Assembly: GCA_014529385.2 (NCBI GenBank)
Contig: CM043964.1
Location: 109,703,587-109,767,586 of the forward strand
DNA length: 64,000 bases
Direction: 5' to 3'
Source of the DNA: Adiantum capillus-veneris
Lineage: Eukaryota; Streptophyta; Polypodiopsida; Polypodiales; Pteridaceae
The notes under the pieces are model-generated. The model made no database searches, was not told where the DNA came from, and saw nothing but the letters and a program-made list of their open reading frames with translations. Below are positions 10,245-22,437 of this stretch, in pieces (positions within the stretch are counted from its first letter, which is position 1; the number at the start of each line of letters is the position of its first letter). Position numbers and translations under genes: made by a program.

Positions 10245-11420
10245 TGCATGCATGTACAACACTTGGTGCCATAAAGAGGTAGTGTGCACATTTACAATTC
10301 CATGAGCAGCATACCAAACTGTGTCTTTTTTATACTAAAGATACACCCACACTCTTGTGTGCGGCAATTATCTTGGGACAAGGCCTTCACCATACAAGAA
10401 GACACGGCTACTAGCGCAGCATGATGGACCAGAGAGGGAGCAGTAGGATGGCTGGGAGCACATGGAGAGACCATTGGTCATAATGATATTATGTATGATG
10501 AGGACAGCAACTAAGGTGTTCAAGGTCTTATTCCAAGCATTGACTTTGTTCCACAAGTTATGGTAGCTCCTTTGAATACATATCCTGAATAGCATAGACA
10601 TCTTCCATAGAGTTAGTAGCTAAGGGCAACAAACACAGCTGGTATGCACAGATTAGCACTTGGATGAACCTACATAATATGCAGATTGATAGATTTTTCC
10701 CCCTTTGAGTACAATTGAAAGCTCAATTGATCAGAGTAATTCGAGCAGACATAATGGAAAGGGAGATAGAGAGGACCTCGATTAGACCCCTTTCCTTTAT
10801 GGCACGAGGATGGAACATTACCAGTCACTCTCTACAGCTCTCTACAGATGGCTTCATCATCTGACTATCGCATGGAGTTTGCAAAGCTATTGGCTAGGTA
10901 TGTACCTCATGACATCAGTTGAGGATAGACTCTGGTGACAAACAGAGGGGAGGGTATAGAGACACAGGATCAGATATGCCAACCATGTGAGAGGGAAAGA
11001 GATGACCTGGATTAGACCTCTTTCCTTCATGGCACGAGGATGGCACATTACCAGTCACTTTCTACCGCTCTCTACAGATGGCTTCATCATCTGACTCAGC
11101 TGCATGGATACCCAGCTATCGCATGGATTTCGCAAAGCTATTGGCTAGGTATGCACCTCATGACATCACCTGAGGATAGACTCTGGAGACAGACAGATGG
11201 AAGGGTATAGAGACACGGGATCAGATATGCCAACCATGTGAGAGGGAGCCAATGACGGAGGAATATTACATTTGCAGATGTACGACGTAGTATGACATCC
11301 AAAGAGAGATAACCATGGTTTCTTTCGCATGCAATTTAAGGATGAGTTGCTTTCTCTTGGAGCTCCAGAGACTTCACCAGCCAAGCCCTTCTTGGCACGG
11401 CACAACCGCCGACTTCTTCA
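10245..11420 (+). pseudogene. LINE family K, copy 1, 3' part
   Basis: Continues the LINE after the hAT TSD. It holds the C-terminal part of ORF2. Frames are broken, but a zinc-knuckle-like end is readable as CQPCEREPMTEEYYICRC near 11229-11280, preceded by a conserved stretch of the type ...DRLWRQTDG. A 237-bp tandem duplication (about 10756-10992 and 10993-11244) lies inside it. No 3' tail like that of copy 2 could be seen. Confidence 0.6.
10756..11244 (+). repeat. Tandem duplication (about 237 bp) in LINE-K
   Basis: Two adjacent, diverged copies, each running from GGAAAGGGAGAT/GGAAAGAGATGA to CAACCATGTGAGAG. The second has about 20 extra bases (CTCAGCTGCATGGATACC). The divergence shows an old event. 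Confidence 0.8.
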
Positions 11421-12534
11421 GCGCTGCTCGTCATAATGTAATCTTTACCAAGCATACTATCTTAAAATGTTCTTGAATTGATCGAATTCTTCCCAATTTT
11501 AGGCTCAAAGTTGCACACTCAACCTCAGGCTTTCCCACCTTGGTTGAATAATGTCCCGTTTTTTCTTGCATCATTAACTTAATTTCAGAATTCTTCTCCC
11601 CCTACACATCATCCCCTCTCATTTGCATCTCCTTTTTCCATGCATCTAACTTTTGCTCCACGAGGGTTTGCATTTGAACTGAAAGGCCAATAGCATTTCG
11701 AAGGTACTTAGATTCCCATATGAAAGTGTATAGACTTTGTTCCCATGGACCATTATACATACATTCAAACATTCAAGTGGGGTTTGGTGCTCAAGCTACC
11801 CCCCGCTTGCTTCTAATAAGTGCAAACAGCTGCCTTTCTATTAGCGCATGACCATTACCCACATATTCATTTAAGGCAATGAATTATGCCCTTAAACAAG
11901 AATTGGGAAGATTGCATTGGTGGCTAGAAGATAGCTTACTGGAATTTTTGAGAATTCCCTTTGTGAGCATAATCTTCGTGTGTTGTAGTCATGCACCTGC
12001 CACCACATCCACTAAGTAGCTGGCAAGAACTATCTTTCAGCAAACAAACTCATGATGAACAAAAATGGGTCAAAAAAAGCCAGTTGTTTTCATAAACTTT
12101 TAGTTACTTATTTTTAGTGACAAAAACATCTCTACTTTCTCTAGACTTCTCTACATGACAGAATCTGAGGGCATGAATGTGAACTTCTGGACTAAGAAAA
12201 GAGATTAAAAAAAAAAAAGAGGACACAATAATTTTAAGCAAAGAAATCTTATGAAAAAAGAATCATCGGATATAGAGGTTTAGATTATTACATTGTTGAC
12301 TAGAAAGGGAGAAAAATGCTAGAAATTTTGTTTGCCTTCATCAAGTGCTTTATCTATAATTAGCAGGCCCATCCCACCTTCTACACCTCTGCCTCCTGAT
12401 TGTCTCCTACCTTCTAACAGACCAAAAGAAAAAGGTCTTCATGCTTCCTGCATAGCTATTGACTTAAATGCTTGAAGCTGGGTCATGTGCCATATTTTTT
12501 TGGATGGTAAGCCTTCTATGATACCTGAGAGGAG
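11421..12534. other. No gene recognised
   Basis: AT-rich intergenic-like or intronic DNA between two LINE-K copies. It may hold the degraded 5' part of copy 2. No ORF, repeat or RNA gene could be supported. Confidence 0.5.
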
Positions 12535-13392
12535 ATGCTAAGAGAGCTGGATGTTAGTGATCTAGAATTAGCCAAGTGCTCACAGGATGTGGTGCATAAT
12601 GAGTATGCGAGTTATTTGACAGACATGGGGACTGCACATGGAATGGCCATCGTGAATGGCCTACAAAGATTTCCAACAGTGAATGGGTTCACTTGTTTTC
12701 CTCACAGACATGGGGCTAGCACTGTGGACTATGTTATGGCTCAACCCATTTTTATACCATCTATTCAGGATTTTACAATTGGCCCCAGGCCTGTTGGGGT
12801 AGCAATAGATCACGCCCTCCTCACATTTAGAGTTTCATTCCAGTTTAGCACAGCTCCGTTGGTCCAGGCATTTACACATACTAGATACTTTTTTACATCG
12901 GAGACTGAATCATTCTAGATGGATAGTAGTTTCAGATGCCTAGCCACAAAGGAACCGGGACACCCAATAAAGTAACTTACTCAGATATTGACAGACTTTA
13001 CATGATGCAACAGCAGACATACCCACACACCCAACCCAGGCGAAGACGACGTTCTGCGAGTATGCCCCAAAATAGCTGGTATGATGAGGAGTGTATAAAG
13101 ACGAGAGCCGCACTCCAAAGCGAGGTGCTCCTGGGAGCGATAACTCACAGACAGTCACAGATAGCCTTCCGGCGCCTAGTGCGATGGAAGAAGAGGACTT
13201 ATCTTGCTTGGTTAGAGGAGGAATTGTACAAGCTATTCATGAGCCAGGACTCGGGCAAGGCATGGAGATTTTTTCAGGAGCATTCTCCCCCATCGGCTAT
13301 CACATCAACCGAGATTTGGAGCATATATGCAACATCTCTTTACACTATTCCACGGCAGCAATCTCTACCCGACCCTCTACAGCCATGCCCAT

Positions 13393-14412
13393 AGACATGC
13401 CCTTTCTTTACCGCTGAGCCGGTAAAGAAAGCGATTGACAGGATGAGGAACAAAGGATGAGGACCAAGAGAGCATATGATCATGATGGATTGATGGAAAA
13501 TCACAGCTCTTGCACAGATGTTCAATCGAGTCATATGTGAGGGTTTCCAGATACTTGGTGCATGTCTACTATTGTGCCTATCTTCAAGGCAGGATACCCC
13601 TTCATACTGGGGAATTACCGTACTATCATGATTGGGCACACGCTAGCTAGGTTGTATATATCCATTTTTGAGCAACGGCTGAGTAGATGGACAGAGAGAG
13701 CATGCATTCGAGCATTAGGCCAAGCAAGTTTTAGGAGGGGTTTTTCTACTCTTTATCATACATTGACACTCAGAGCTGTTATTGAGGAAATCAGATCACA
13801 TGGTAGCAGGATTTATTATACCTTTATGGATTTTCGCAAAGCATTGAGAGCTGGACTGATGCAAAGACTATAGGAGATGGGAGTATCCACAGAGCTTCTT
13901 GCAGACATGCACTTTCTTTACCGCTGAGATGGTAAAGAAAGCCATTGACAGGATGAGGACCAAAGAGAGCATATGATCATGATGGATTGATGGAAAAGCA
14001 CTTTATACATGCTAGAGATATGCTTGCACAGCTTCTTGCAGTAATGTTCAATTGAGCCATGTGTGAGGGTTTTCAGATACTTGAAGCATGTCTACTATTG
14101 TGCCTATCTTCAAGGAGGATACCCCTTCATACCGAGGAATTACCGTACTATCATGATTGGGCACACGCTAGCTAGGTTGTATGTATCCATTTTGAGCAAC
14201 AGCTGAGTACATAGATAGAGAGAGCATGCATTCAAGCATTAGACCAAGCAAGTTTCGGGGGGTTTTCTACTCTTTATCATACATTGACACTCAGAGCTGT
14301 TATTGAGGAAATCAGATCACATGGTAGCAGGATTTATTATACCTTCATGGATTTTCGCAAAGCATCGAGAGCTAGACAGATGCAAAGACTATAGGAGATG
14401 GGAGTATCCACA
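13393..14412 (+). repeat. 510-bp tandem duplication in LINE-K RT
   Basis: The block from AGACATGCCCTTTCTTTACC through the RT finger region to TAGGAGATGGGAGTATCC is repeated directly (13393-13902, then 13903 to about 14412). Both copies carry the FRRGFSTLYHTL and FMDFRKA coding. They differ by scattered substitutions and small indels. Confidence 0.85.
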
Positions 14413-14605
14413 GAGCTGATCAGGGGAGTCATGGCTTTATACAAGACAGTCGTGAGGCAGGTTCGTACTTCCAAGGGGTTATCTGAGCATATTCACTCCA
14501 CTGTTTGAGTGAAACAGAGATGGACACTCTCCCCTACATTATTTGGTTTGTATGTAGATGAGGTCTCAGATTACATTGAGAGGGGAGGCGACAGAGGAGC
14601 ACAAG

Positions 14606-15345
14606 TTCCATAGTTACCGGGGAACGCCCCCTAGCCCCCGTTCTGGCGTTCCGGCGTTCCGGGGGGGCAGTTCCCTTCCCGAACGTTCCGAAACGTTTGA
14701 CGTTCCGGGGAGGTAGTTCCCTTCCCGAACGTTCCGAAACGTCCCGAAACGTTTGACGTTCCGGGTGGCCAGTGCAAACCGGAACGGCCGTTCCGGAACG
14801 TCCTGAACGCCCCCAAAACGTTCCGGAATGCCCCTGGAACGGCCAACGGCTACAAACAAATTTGGCAAAAATTGAAAAAATTGAAGTAAATGTTTGGGCT
14901 TCTTTTTGAAGCGTGCAAGGCCTCAAGGACTCATAAAATGCACCCCCCTCCCCCTTTCTCTCCACAAGCTAATCCTCAAGGCTCAAGCTCTCTCCCTCTC
15001 ACACTCTCAAGATCTCTCCCTCTCAAGACTCACTCTCTCAAGGCTCAAGGCTTTAAGCCTTCAAGCTCTCTTCCTCTCCCTCCCACTCTCTCAAATCTCT
15101 CCCTCTCCCTCTCTCTCTCTCGAGTCTCTCCCTCTCTCGAGTTTACTGGGTACCTATTGTATCAGCTGCTACACCCACGTAGTTTTAGATTGTAGTAGTA
15201 GTAGTAGTATTTTGTTCCACTTCTAGTTCTTTTCTAGTTCTTTTGTACCCAGACATGGTATTAGATTCACTATTTTGTAACTGATTGGTCTCATAGGTCA
15301 TTTTGGCCTTTTGAAGACGTTAATATAACATTTCATTTCATTTCA

Positions 15346-15403
<58 letters not shown>

Positions 15404-15632
15404 TCATCTAGTCATAGCAAGGTTGAATGGTCTTCAAAACGAGTTTTTTGTGAGTATTAGAGTCAAAGCACTCTAATACTCCTTGTATTTAAACACAAGA
15501 AGCTAAAAAATGCACTATTTGGGTGTTTTTTATACCTCCCGTTCCACGCCGTTCCCGTTCCGAACCCCTAGCCGTTCCCCCGTTCCGCGGGGATCCCATC
15601 GCTGTTCCCGTTCCGCGTTCCGGGTAACTATG
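14606..15632. mobile_element. Non-autonomous hAT-like element (CATAGTTACC ends)
   Basis: A 1-kb insert in LINE-K copy 2. The ends are inverted: CATAGTTACCGGGGAACGCC at 14609 and, reversed, CATAGTTACCCGGAACGCGG at 15632. Flanks are a near-perfect 8-bp TSD, AGCACAAG (14598-14605) and AGCACAAC (15633-15640), with three extra bases (TTC) before the left inverted repeat. Subterminal regions are dense in GTTCCG/CGGAAC. There is no transposase. Inside are TC-rich DNA, a LINE-K 3' tail and a (TC)n array. Confidence 0.85.
15130..15400 (+). repeat. LINE-K 3' tail followed by (TC)n
   Basis: The segment from about 15130 to 15348 matches the LINE-K 3' end: TGTACCCAGACATGGTATTAG, GGTCTCATAGGTCATTTTGG, CCTTTTGAAGACGTTAATA, then three ATTTC pentamers. 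A (TC)n microsatellite of about 50 bp follows (to 15400). A 5'-truncated LINE insertion inside the hAT-like element. Confidence 0.75.
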
Positions 15633-16832
15633 AGCACAACAGCCCACAGCTAGCAGGGACCTGGATCTCATTACTACTGCATGCAATTGATATTGTGTTG
15701 ATCTCAGATTCACCAGTGGGGATGCAGTGACACTTGGATTCATTGCACACTTTTGGCATCCACGAAGACAGCTTTCTACAAAGAGAATCGTCTTCACCTC
15801 ACAGAGGATAGATATTTGATTAGACCTACCTCTATGGACACTTATTTTCCCCATAGGATACTATGTGCTATTGGTCAGATGTGCACATCATCAGATCAGC
15901 TAGAGATTGAGACTGGCAGATTCAGGAGAGTACCAGCAAAGGCCAGGATTTGAGCCAGAGACATAGTTACATCACATGTCATTGTCCAGTATACTAAAAA
16001 ATATGAGTCCGCTTTCACTGTCTATTCAGAGTGCTTTGGACCACTAGCTAGAGTCATGAGATATCACTATTAGAGATACCTCGGGTTTGTTTTTGGTAGA
16101 GCTGCACAGACATAGGGAGAGTCTCTTGAGGAGATTAGATAGTGGGAGACATTCACAAAGGGAGATCATTGACTTGTTTAGAATAGAGACTCGGAAGTCA
16201 GATGAGCAAGCTTCATAGCAGACTTCAGAGTCCACCTATACCAAAGGTATATTGACTGATAGAGCCATTGAGCTTGGGAGAGTTAGATGCCGAAGTCTAC
16301 GAGGGCCACCATGACATCGACGGAGGCTCCTGATGGATCAGGACTATTCTAGCACACCATGGAAGACATCCAGTACGACTATTTACGGAGGCGGACATTG
16401 ACGATGCTCTTCAGCAACCGATGCAGTACATCCTCGAACAGCACTTGATGCCAGGCATCCTTAGACACTGATGTTCATTTAAGCTTTTATTTTACTTCAT
16501 TTTATTTTGTACCCAGACATTGTATAAGATCCACCAAGATTGCATCAATTTGGTCTACTAAATCATTTTGGCCTTTTGAAGATGTTTAATATAGCATTTC
16601 ATCTCATCACGAATTCTGAGTGTCAATTCACACGTGCATTCTGGTACTGTTTTTCAGCGGATACTATGTCAACAAGGATGCGCTTTTGTTTTCACATATA
16701 CTGCTCTTCATTATCTGATATGGAAGAAAAAGTTGAATCCTCAATTCCAATATTCTTGCATTGAAATGACTGCACATAAAGATGAAAAGGTTGTAGTGTG
16801 TTGCTAAACACAATTAACACAAAATTACTGAC

Positions 16833-16934
16833 CTGAAGAAGACCATCTGCATTGATGATCCCAAAGTGTGGCAGCTGAGGATGTGCAGAAACACATTTTA
16901 TTGTCTTTGGTACAAAGTCCAACAACGACTCTCC
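16833..16934 (-). CDS. CFAP251: CFAP251/WDR66-like, WD40 exon 6 of those seen
   Basis: A 102-bp exon, 34 codons, GESLLDFVPKTIKCVSAHPQ then LPHFGIINADGLLQ. The AHPQLPH phrase is strongly conserved in this family (blade consensus H-G-E-P-L-T-x-I-A-C-H-P-Q-L-P-H). The acceptor is TTACAG|GGAGAG and the donor CTTCAG|GTCAGT, phase 0 at both ends. It follows exon 5 after a 148-bp intron. Downstream (leftward), the intron up to exon 7 is 11.4 kb and holds LINE-K copies and a hAT transposon; one small exon is missing from it. Confidence 0.87.
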
Positions 16935-17082
16935 CTGTAACCAGGAAACCAAAGAGAGCCGGTGATCAGTTACTGCGACTAGTCAAGTCCTCACAAAACA
17001 TCTGCAACCATTTAGTAACTCATTGATTATGAAGCAAGGAAGTATGCAACCATATCTAGAACCAGGAAAAAAAAATGTGTAC

Positions 17083-17237
17083 CTTATGGTGCAAAGAACC
17101 TGGCGGCTCCTCAAAAATGGCAGCATCCAAGAGAACCACATGGCCCTTCTTTGTCCCAACAACAAAAGGTGGAACCAGAAGAGTTACTCCTGTGGTCTCT
17201 TGCTCCATAGCAGAGAATGATAAGGAGGTGATTTCTC
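17083..17237 (-). CDS. CFAP251: CFAP251/WDR66-like, WD40 exon 5 of those seen
   Basis: A 155-bp exon coding (G)EITSLSFSAMEQETTG, then PPFVVGTKKGHVVLLDAAIF and a short linker. The first two bases complete a glycine codon begun by the last base of the exon at 51972. The joined reading WFEELQAG-EITSLSFS matches the family pattern W-Y-x-x-F-x-L-x-P-I-x-x-I-S-F-S. The acceptor is ATGCAG|GAGAAA and the donor CATAAG|GTACAC. The intron before it is 34.7 kb of nested transposons, yet phase and alignment are exact, which argues that the gene was, and may still be, functional. Confidence 0.9.
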
Positions 17238-18369
17238 CTGCATACATGTGACTTCCAATGAGTACTGCATTAATATATCTCAGCCTTTTTCTATAGAAAG
17301 GAACAAACTACATACTTTTATAAGGAAAATACAAAATAATGTAACACTGAAGAAAAGTGAAGCATATTGGAAGGGAGTAGAAATGGTTGAGTGGAGTCAA
17401 CATGAAAATGCATACCCGCATATGCTGTCCCTTCTTCATCTCACTTACATTGGAATGCACTAACCAAGTCTCAGTAAAGTGCTGTTTCCACTGTTCTTTT
17501 CTTCCAAAGAGAGCGACATTAAATGGCTCATTCTCCCCAAAAAATTCAGAGACCAAATCAGAGACCACTCACTCTGATTGTGCTGGAAACTTAGTGGGCT
17601 CTTGTTTGTATGGTCTGGCATGCCAAAGGCACCAAGCAACATAAATGGTGCAAACAAATTGTGATTCCAGCTTTTAGTCTTACTCCCTAACCAAGCAATT
17701 TGTAAAAGCCAAAGAGCCTGAGACCTGCGGAGAGATAGATGCCAACAGCATGACAGCGTCCATATGGGGCTAAAAGCTAGACCGGACTAGTGGCTGAGAC
17801 TTCATGGGTTGAGCCATTGCCCAGGACAAAGAAGTTGTTAATCCCTTACTGATAGACAGTTGAGGCAAACTGCCGGAGTATCTCCTCGGCAAAAACTTTG
17901 AGGGAGGCCTTCTTGCCATCACCCATGTACTTTATCCCACACCCTCCTATCGCTCTACGTTGGGCATATATATTAATAGCAAACAGCATTTGGGGATACC
18001 TATAGCATTGAAGCTAAGATGCATGGGCAAAGGCTTACACAATGTTGACATTATTAGCCCTCCTGCGGGCACTGCAAACTTACAAACACGTTCTTTCCTA
18101 TTCCACAATATGCAGATACAGAAATCATTGTACATTCTCTATTGTCGCATTCGCCAGGTTGGGTTCTCCTGAATGTTTACATAATCTTTCCTCTCCCAAT
18201 ACACAAGTTTCACTCTGGGTAGATGGGCACGTCTACTATCAACCTGATATGTAATGTGTGCCAATGCTCGTAAAATCTTCTGTTTGAGAAGCATATCCAC
18301 TAACATGAGTCACTTTTCCAAAAGATGATAATTCCTTGCATAGTCCCTAACATCTCCATCTAGGTCAAC
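17238..18369. other. Intron sequence left of R1, no gene recognised
   Basis: The acceptor-side 1.1 kb of the giant CFAP251 intron. It contains short open frames without recognisable motifs. The stretch 17700-18300 may be an old, degraded LINE on the minus strand, but I could not confirm it. Confidence 0.5.
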
Positions 18370-18785
18370 TCGAATGAGCTAGTCATTTGACAGCTATTCC
18401 AAGTTAGAACTTCAGAGTAGATGTCAAATCAGATCAGTTCAGATAGGATGAACAGAATCAGACTTCAGATGAACAATCAGAAAACTAGAGAATAGAATCA
18501 GATGTTGGACAACAAGACAACCAGAACTGATATGATTGCTAAGTCAGAAGTACAAATGAACTAGCACTGAGTGTTGCTTTACAAGGAAGTACAAGAATTC
18601 CCAAACAACAGAGCTCTGCTCAAGACTAGCCAATAGATGGACCCAAAATGAAAGTAGTTGGTCCTATTTATAGGTGCCCGTACTGATCCTAACCGTTTGT
18701 ATAATTACCTACTGGTAATTACTGCCGCTACTGGTAATTCTACTGTATGTTGGCGCTTTCGTAGAGCCGATTCCTGCTATCTACA
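18370..18785 (-). repeat. 3' LTR of R1
   Basis: Starts on the minus strand TGTAGATAGCAGGAATCGGC, preceded by the tract AAAGGGGAGGAGGA (18786-18799), a good polypurine tract. It has a TATA box in CCTATAAATAGG near 18668. It aligns over its full length to the 5' LTR at 51044-51497. The terminal CA has mutated (GA). Confidence 0.85.
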
Positions 18786-18837
18786 TCCTCCTCCCCTTTC
18801 TTGAATTTTATCATATTTTCAAAATTCCATATGCTCT

Positions 18838-19259
18838 TGTTACAGGTTTGGACACTCCAAGCAAGAAATCAATAGCAATACACGAATAGAAACTGCAAAA
18901 TCACTGAACTTGACGAGAAAGAGAAAAAAAATTTGCTTGCAATGCAAAACGCAGAAATCCGTGTAGCTTGCCATGTCAGCATCAACAGCGCAAATCACAG
19001 AATCCATACAACCTGCCACGTGGCACAACCAACGCGATTTACAGAAATCAGCCTCAGAGTTCAAGCTTTCGATTTTTAGGGTTTTATGGCGAGGGGTGCT
19101 TCACAAGCTTTTAAAGTTGGTGGGTTAAAATTTTAAAATCCTAACCCTTTTATAGCCCACCCAGCCACAACTTCTTCCAACTTCTTCTAGGTTCAGTTTC
19201 TCTTGTCCACTCAACCATTTCTCTTCCAATTGGACATGCCACGTCATCACTTTGTGACA
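18838..19259 (-). mobile_element. Solo LTR, S-like family
   Basis: Minus strand from TGTCACAAAGTGATGACGTGG to CCTGTAACA, with internal CCGTGTAGCTTGCCATGTCAG and GCCACGTGG modules typical of S LTRs. GCTCT occurs immediately left (18833-18837) and three bases beyond the right end (19263-19267), which is probably the TSD. No PBS or coding sequence is attached. Confidence 0.65.
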
Positions 19260-19277
19260 ACTGCTCTAATATCATCA

Positions 19278-19503
19278 TTTGTGCTTGGGTTTCCCTTTAT
19301 TTGCAGCCTTCTTCAACATGCCCTTTGGTACATCTTGGGGTGGCATCTGAAGAACTCCTGGTTGAGCTTAACCTGAAGAAGCACTAGAAGCAGCGTTCTC
19401 TTTCTGAATCAGTCTATAAAAGGCTTCTTGCTCCAGTTCCTCCCTTCGCTCTGTCCGCATCTCCACGTCATATGGCATGAGAGCATTCAAGGTTTTTGTG
19501 TCA
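19278..19503 (-). pseudogene. R1 unknown ORF, C-terminal block
   Basis: The minus-strand frame reads TLNALMPYDVEMRTERREEL, EQEAFYRLIQKENAAS and a basic end (KKAANKGKPKHK). It looks like the C-terminus of the long third ORF of R1, separated from its upstream part (22873-24367) by the inverted R2 insert. No family recognised; at least one stop. Confidence 0.55.
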
Positions 19504-19750
19504 GTGTAGACAGTAAGAACAGGCCTTCATCGGGCATTGCTTCATAGTCAGGTTACCTAGTCAAATCTAGCAGTTACCAGTTGTAATTATCGTAGTAACT
19601 ATGCAATACACAGTCACTTAGAGTCCAGTCCGGGTACCTATAAATAGGACCCACTACTTCATTGTACGGGGCTGTCATTCCGTAGACTAGAGCGAGTCCT
19701 TGTAATTATTGACCAATTGCTCAGGAAGGGGAGGAGACCTAATACAATAT

Positions 19751-21715
19751 TCGCGGAAGACAAGACCGTATCAGCACCATGGTTGAAGAGTCGGAGGAGG
19801 GTTCTGATGGTGGGCTTGATCTCAAGAATGAGGAGACGGACGTCAATCATGGCCAAAGGGATGTTGATGGGCTTAAGGGCTCTTATCACACTGTTCAATC
19901 ACTGAGAAGACATTTAGAGTGTTGAAAGACGCTCTTGCTCACAAAGGTCTCATAAGGCCGATAAGAAGGACAAAGGGAAGGATCGGACGGATGGTAGTGA
20001 TGATAGCAGATGAAACTGGAAAATAACACATTGGAAGTCGGATAGAAAGGGTGCGGACACAGCGACTCAGACAAGTGACCAGTACAATGATAGGTAGGAT
20101 GCGTTTTTACATAGATCATTACAATAAACATAGAACCTAGAGAAAGGAAGTCAGGTTAGAAGGAAAAATCAAGACACATGGATCATGAATCACATTAACA
20201 AAGATCCAGACATGGTGAGCAATCAAATGACCTAAAAACTGCTTTTCGAATCTTCAAGGATGGGAAGAAAGATGACCCAATATCCATATACAGGCCTTCG
20301 AGCAATATGCAGAATTGAAGGACATCGATGAGAATGAATGGGGAGAATCATTTCCACAAACCTTGAAGGATGAAGCAAGGAAGTGGTATTACCACTACCC
20401 AGCTTGCAAGTTGAAGACATGCAGCAAGTTAATCAAGGCATTTTGTCTGGAGTACATTGATAATAGAGGAGATGAAGACATATTGTGTGAACGGGATAAG
20501 ATCAAACAAGGTAAGCTATCAGTCAGAAGTTATGTCAAGAAGATAAAGGAGCTTACCAAGCAGCTGAATGAACCTCCTTCAAAAAAAAAAAATGCAAGCT
20601 TGGTTTTTGAGTGGGTTCATAAGTAAACAGCGCAGGGAACAACACCAACAAAGAATTTCAACGATCTAGTGCGAAGGGCGTTGAAGCTAGAGAAACAGGC
20701 CAAGAAGGAGAAGGGCCATAAGGGAAGAAGGGACTTGAGTGACAGCGAGTCATCAACGGAGGAGTCGGAGTCCAAATCCAGTTCAAGCTCAACTGAGATT
20801 GAGTCAGATGATGAAGCAAAGAACAGGAATAAAGGGTAGTGGACGAAGAAAATTGAGGCAATGTCCAAACAAATCGCTAGGATGTCAAAAATCACACCTT
20901 CAGTGGGCAAGGTAGAGACCCGGTGTACAAGATGCGAGTCAAAAGATCACAGGTCGCCGAGTGCTGAAAATGCATGTACTACAAAGCATTCGGTCATTTA
21001 TGGAACAATTGCAAGATCCGAATCATTCAAAGCAAGGAAAAGATTTCTCAGTGATCTCACTAACAAACCCGGAAGTATCAAAACAGGATGGAATATCAGG
21101 TGCAAGAGAGGAGAGGCCAGTATCAGTAATGGGCCTGGGAGAGGAAGGTATCAGGGTACAGCTCGCAGGGGCCGAGGTATGGCTGATTTTGGAAGGAGAA
21201 ATTTTAGCTGCTACACTTGCGGAAGTAATGACACTTGGCAGCCTAGTATCCAAGCAATGTGAATCCAAGCAACCGACCCAATTCCGGTGAAAGTGATCGC
21301 CAAGAGTGCTAGAAGACTTAACCAATGAGCCAGTTCAGAAAATGAAACAAACCGAAGAGGCTCGGAGATGGGAAAAGCATAGAGCTATCTAGAAGGCTAA
21401 CGGAAAGGCTAAGGAGGTTGATAGATGGCACGAGCAGAGGACTCTAGCAACCAAGATCACAAAGGATTTCGCTAAGAAGATGCCGGAGTGACCCGAGTGT
21501 TCAGTTGGCAAAACCATCCAAAGACTGTTGCCACAACTTTCAAAAGCTAAAGAGAGCAAGTTTATAGAAAGTGGATCTCGTAGGGATGAAGCTGAGAAGG
21601 AAGTTCAAGAGTCAGTCAAGGCCTCAACGGAGTGCCTGGAAGAAGAGGTACAGCAAGCCAAAGCAGACTTGACCGAGGCTGACAAAACAGATCTGAGGAC
21701 GAAAAATGCTTAGAA
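19751..21715 (+). pseudogene. R2 gag
   Basis: Capsid/nucleocapsid protein of the R family. In order: acidic N-terminus (STMVEESEEGSDGG...), core KDGKKDDP then NEWGESFPQTLKDEARKWYY and a long helix ending SYVKKIKELTKQL (retrotransposon gag core, about 20315-20590). Next come FNDLVRRALKLEKQAKKE and a serine/acid-rich linker. A CCHC box equivalent to CTYCKALGHLWNNC of R1 (37579-37863) is readable around 20935-21015 with frame changes. The C-terminus is rich in K and E. Several stops and shifts; the A10 run at 20582 is a likely frameshift point. Confidence 0.75.
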
Positions 21716-22051
21716 GAAATCTGATTCCTCACCAAAAGATCAATCAGCCAGTAGAAGGCCAGCAGAGGCATGGCACTGCGAAGACAGCCATTCAAAGGGA
21801 AGGTCCTCCAACTCAGAAAGAAACTCTTGCTATGGCAAGATGAAATCTATGTTAAGGTTTGTGAGAGGATTTAGAAGCTAACCATAGAGTTAGATTACAT
21901 TAGGCGGACCTTGCTAGAGGCTACAAAGTTTATCAGAATGCAAAGAAAGAAAGCGTCAGACATAAAGCATGATGAAGTGTCAATCATCCAGATAGACTAA
22001 AAGATAAGAAAACAATGGGAACCATTATCAGGTGTCATATTGGATGGCAAG

Positions 22052-22437
22052 GCATGATGAAGTGTCAATCATCTAGATAGACTAAGAGATAAGAAAACAA
22101 TGGGAACCATTATCAGGTGTCATACTGGATGGCAAGGCAGGGGTAATCATATTGGGAGAACATGCCCCGACAGAAGCTCGGCATTCAAGACATGAAACCA
22201 ACACCATTCACAATAAGGATGGATGACCAGAGAGTTGTCCAGGCCAATGCATTGGTAGCAAACCTACAAATCAGAGTCCCAAAAGAGAGGTTCAAAACCA
22301 ACTTTCTGGAACTGGATGTTCAAGGAGCATATAGCATGATATTGGGTCGGTCTTGGCTCTGGAGCGCTGAAGCCATTCCTGACTATGCAGGCCAAACATT
22401 GACAATTCAAGGACCCAATAGACGCTCCAGGTAAAGA
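22052..22437 (+). pseudogene. R2 protease-like domain
   Basis: After the 85-bp duplication the frame reads GVILDGKAGVIIL, the place of the retropepsin D-T/S-G-A, here D-G-K-A. It continues KLGIQDMKPTPFTIRMDDQR, then FLELDVQGAYSMILGRSWL, the usual I-L-G-R-P/S-W-L strand of plant gypsy proteases. The same domain is found in R1 at 36511-37310. With the catalytic triad altered, activity is doubtful. The TAA/TAG after RRSR (22435) ends this frame. Confidence 0.65.

Larger units (their letters stand above)
12535..16613 (+). pseudogene. LINE family K, copy 2
   Basis: ORF2 remnant in order: end of the AP endonuclease (FPHRHGASTVDYVMAQP, then AIDHALLTF with the catalytic D-H), linker NSWYDEECIKTRAALQ, RT fingers/palm (PIFKAGYPFILGNYRTI; FRRGFSTLYHTL; YYTFMDFRKA), then after an insert DIVLISDSPVG in place of YADD, and C-terminal DQLEIETGRF. 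The 3' end has CCTTTTGAAGATGTTTAATA and a CATTTCAT tail. It is interrupted by a hAT-like insert (14606-15632) and carries a 510-bp tandem duplication. Multiple stops and shifts mean no product. Confidence 0.8.
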
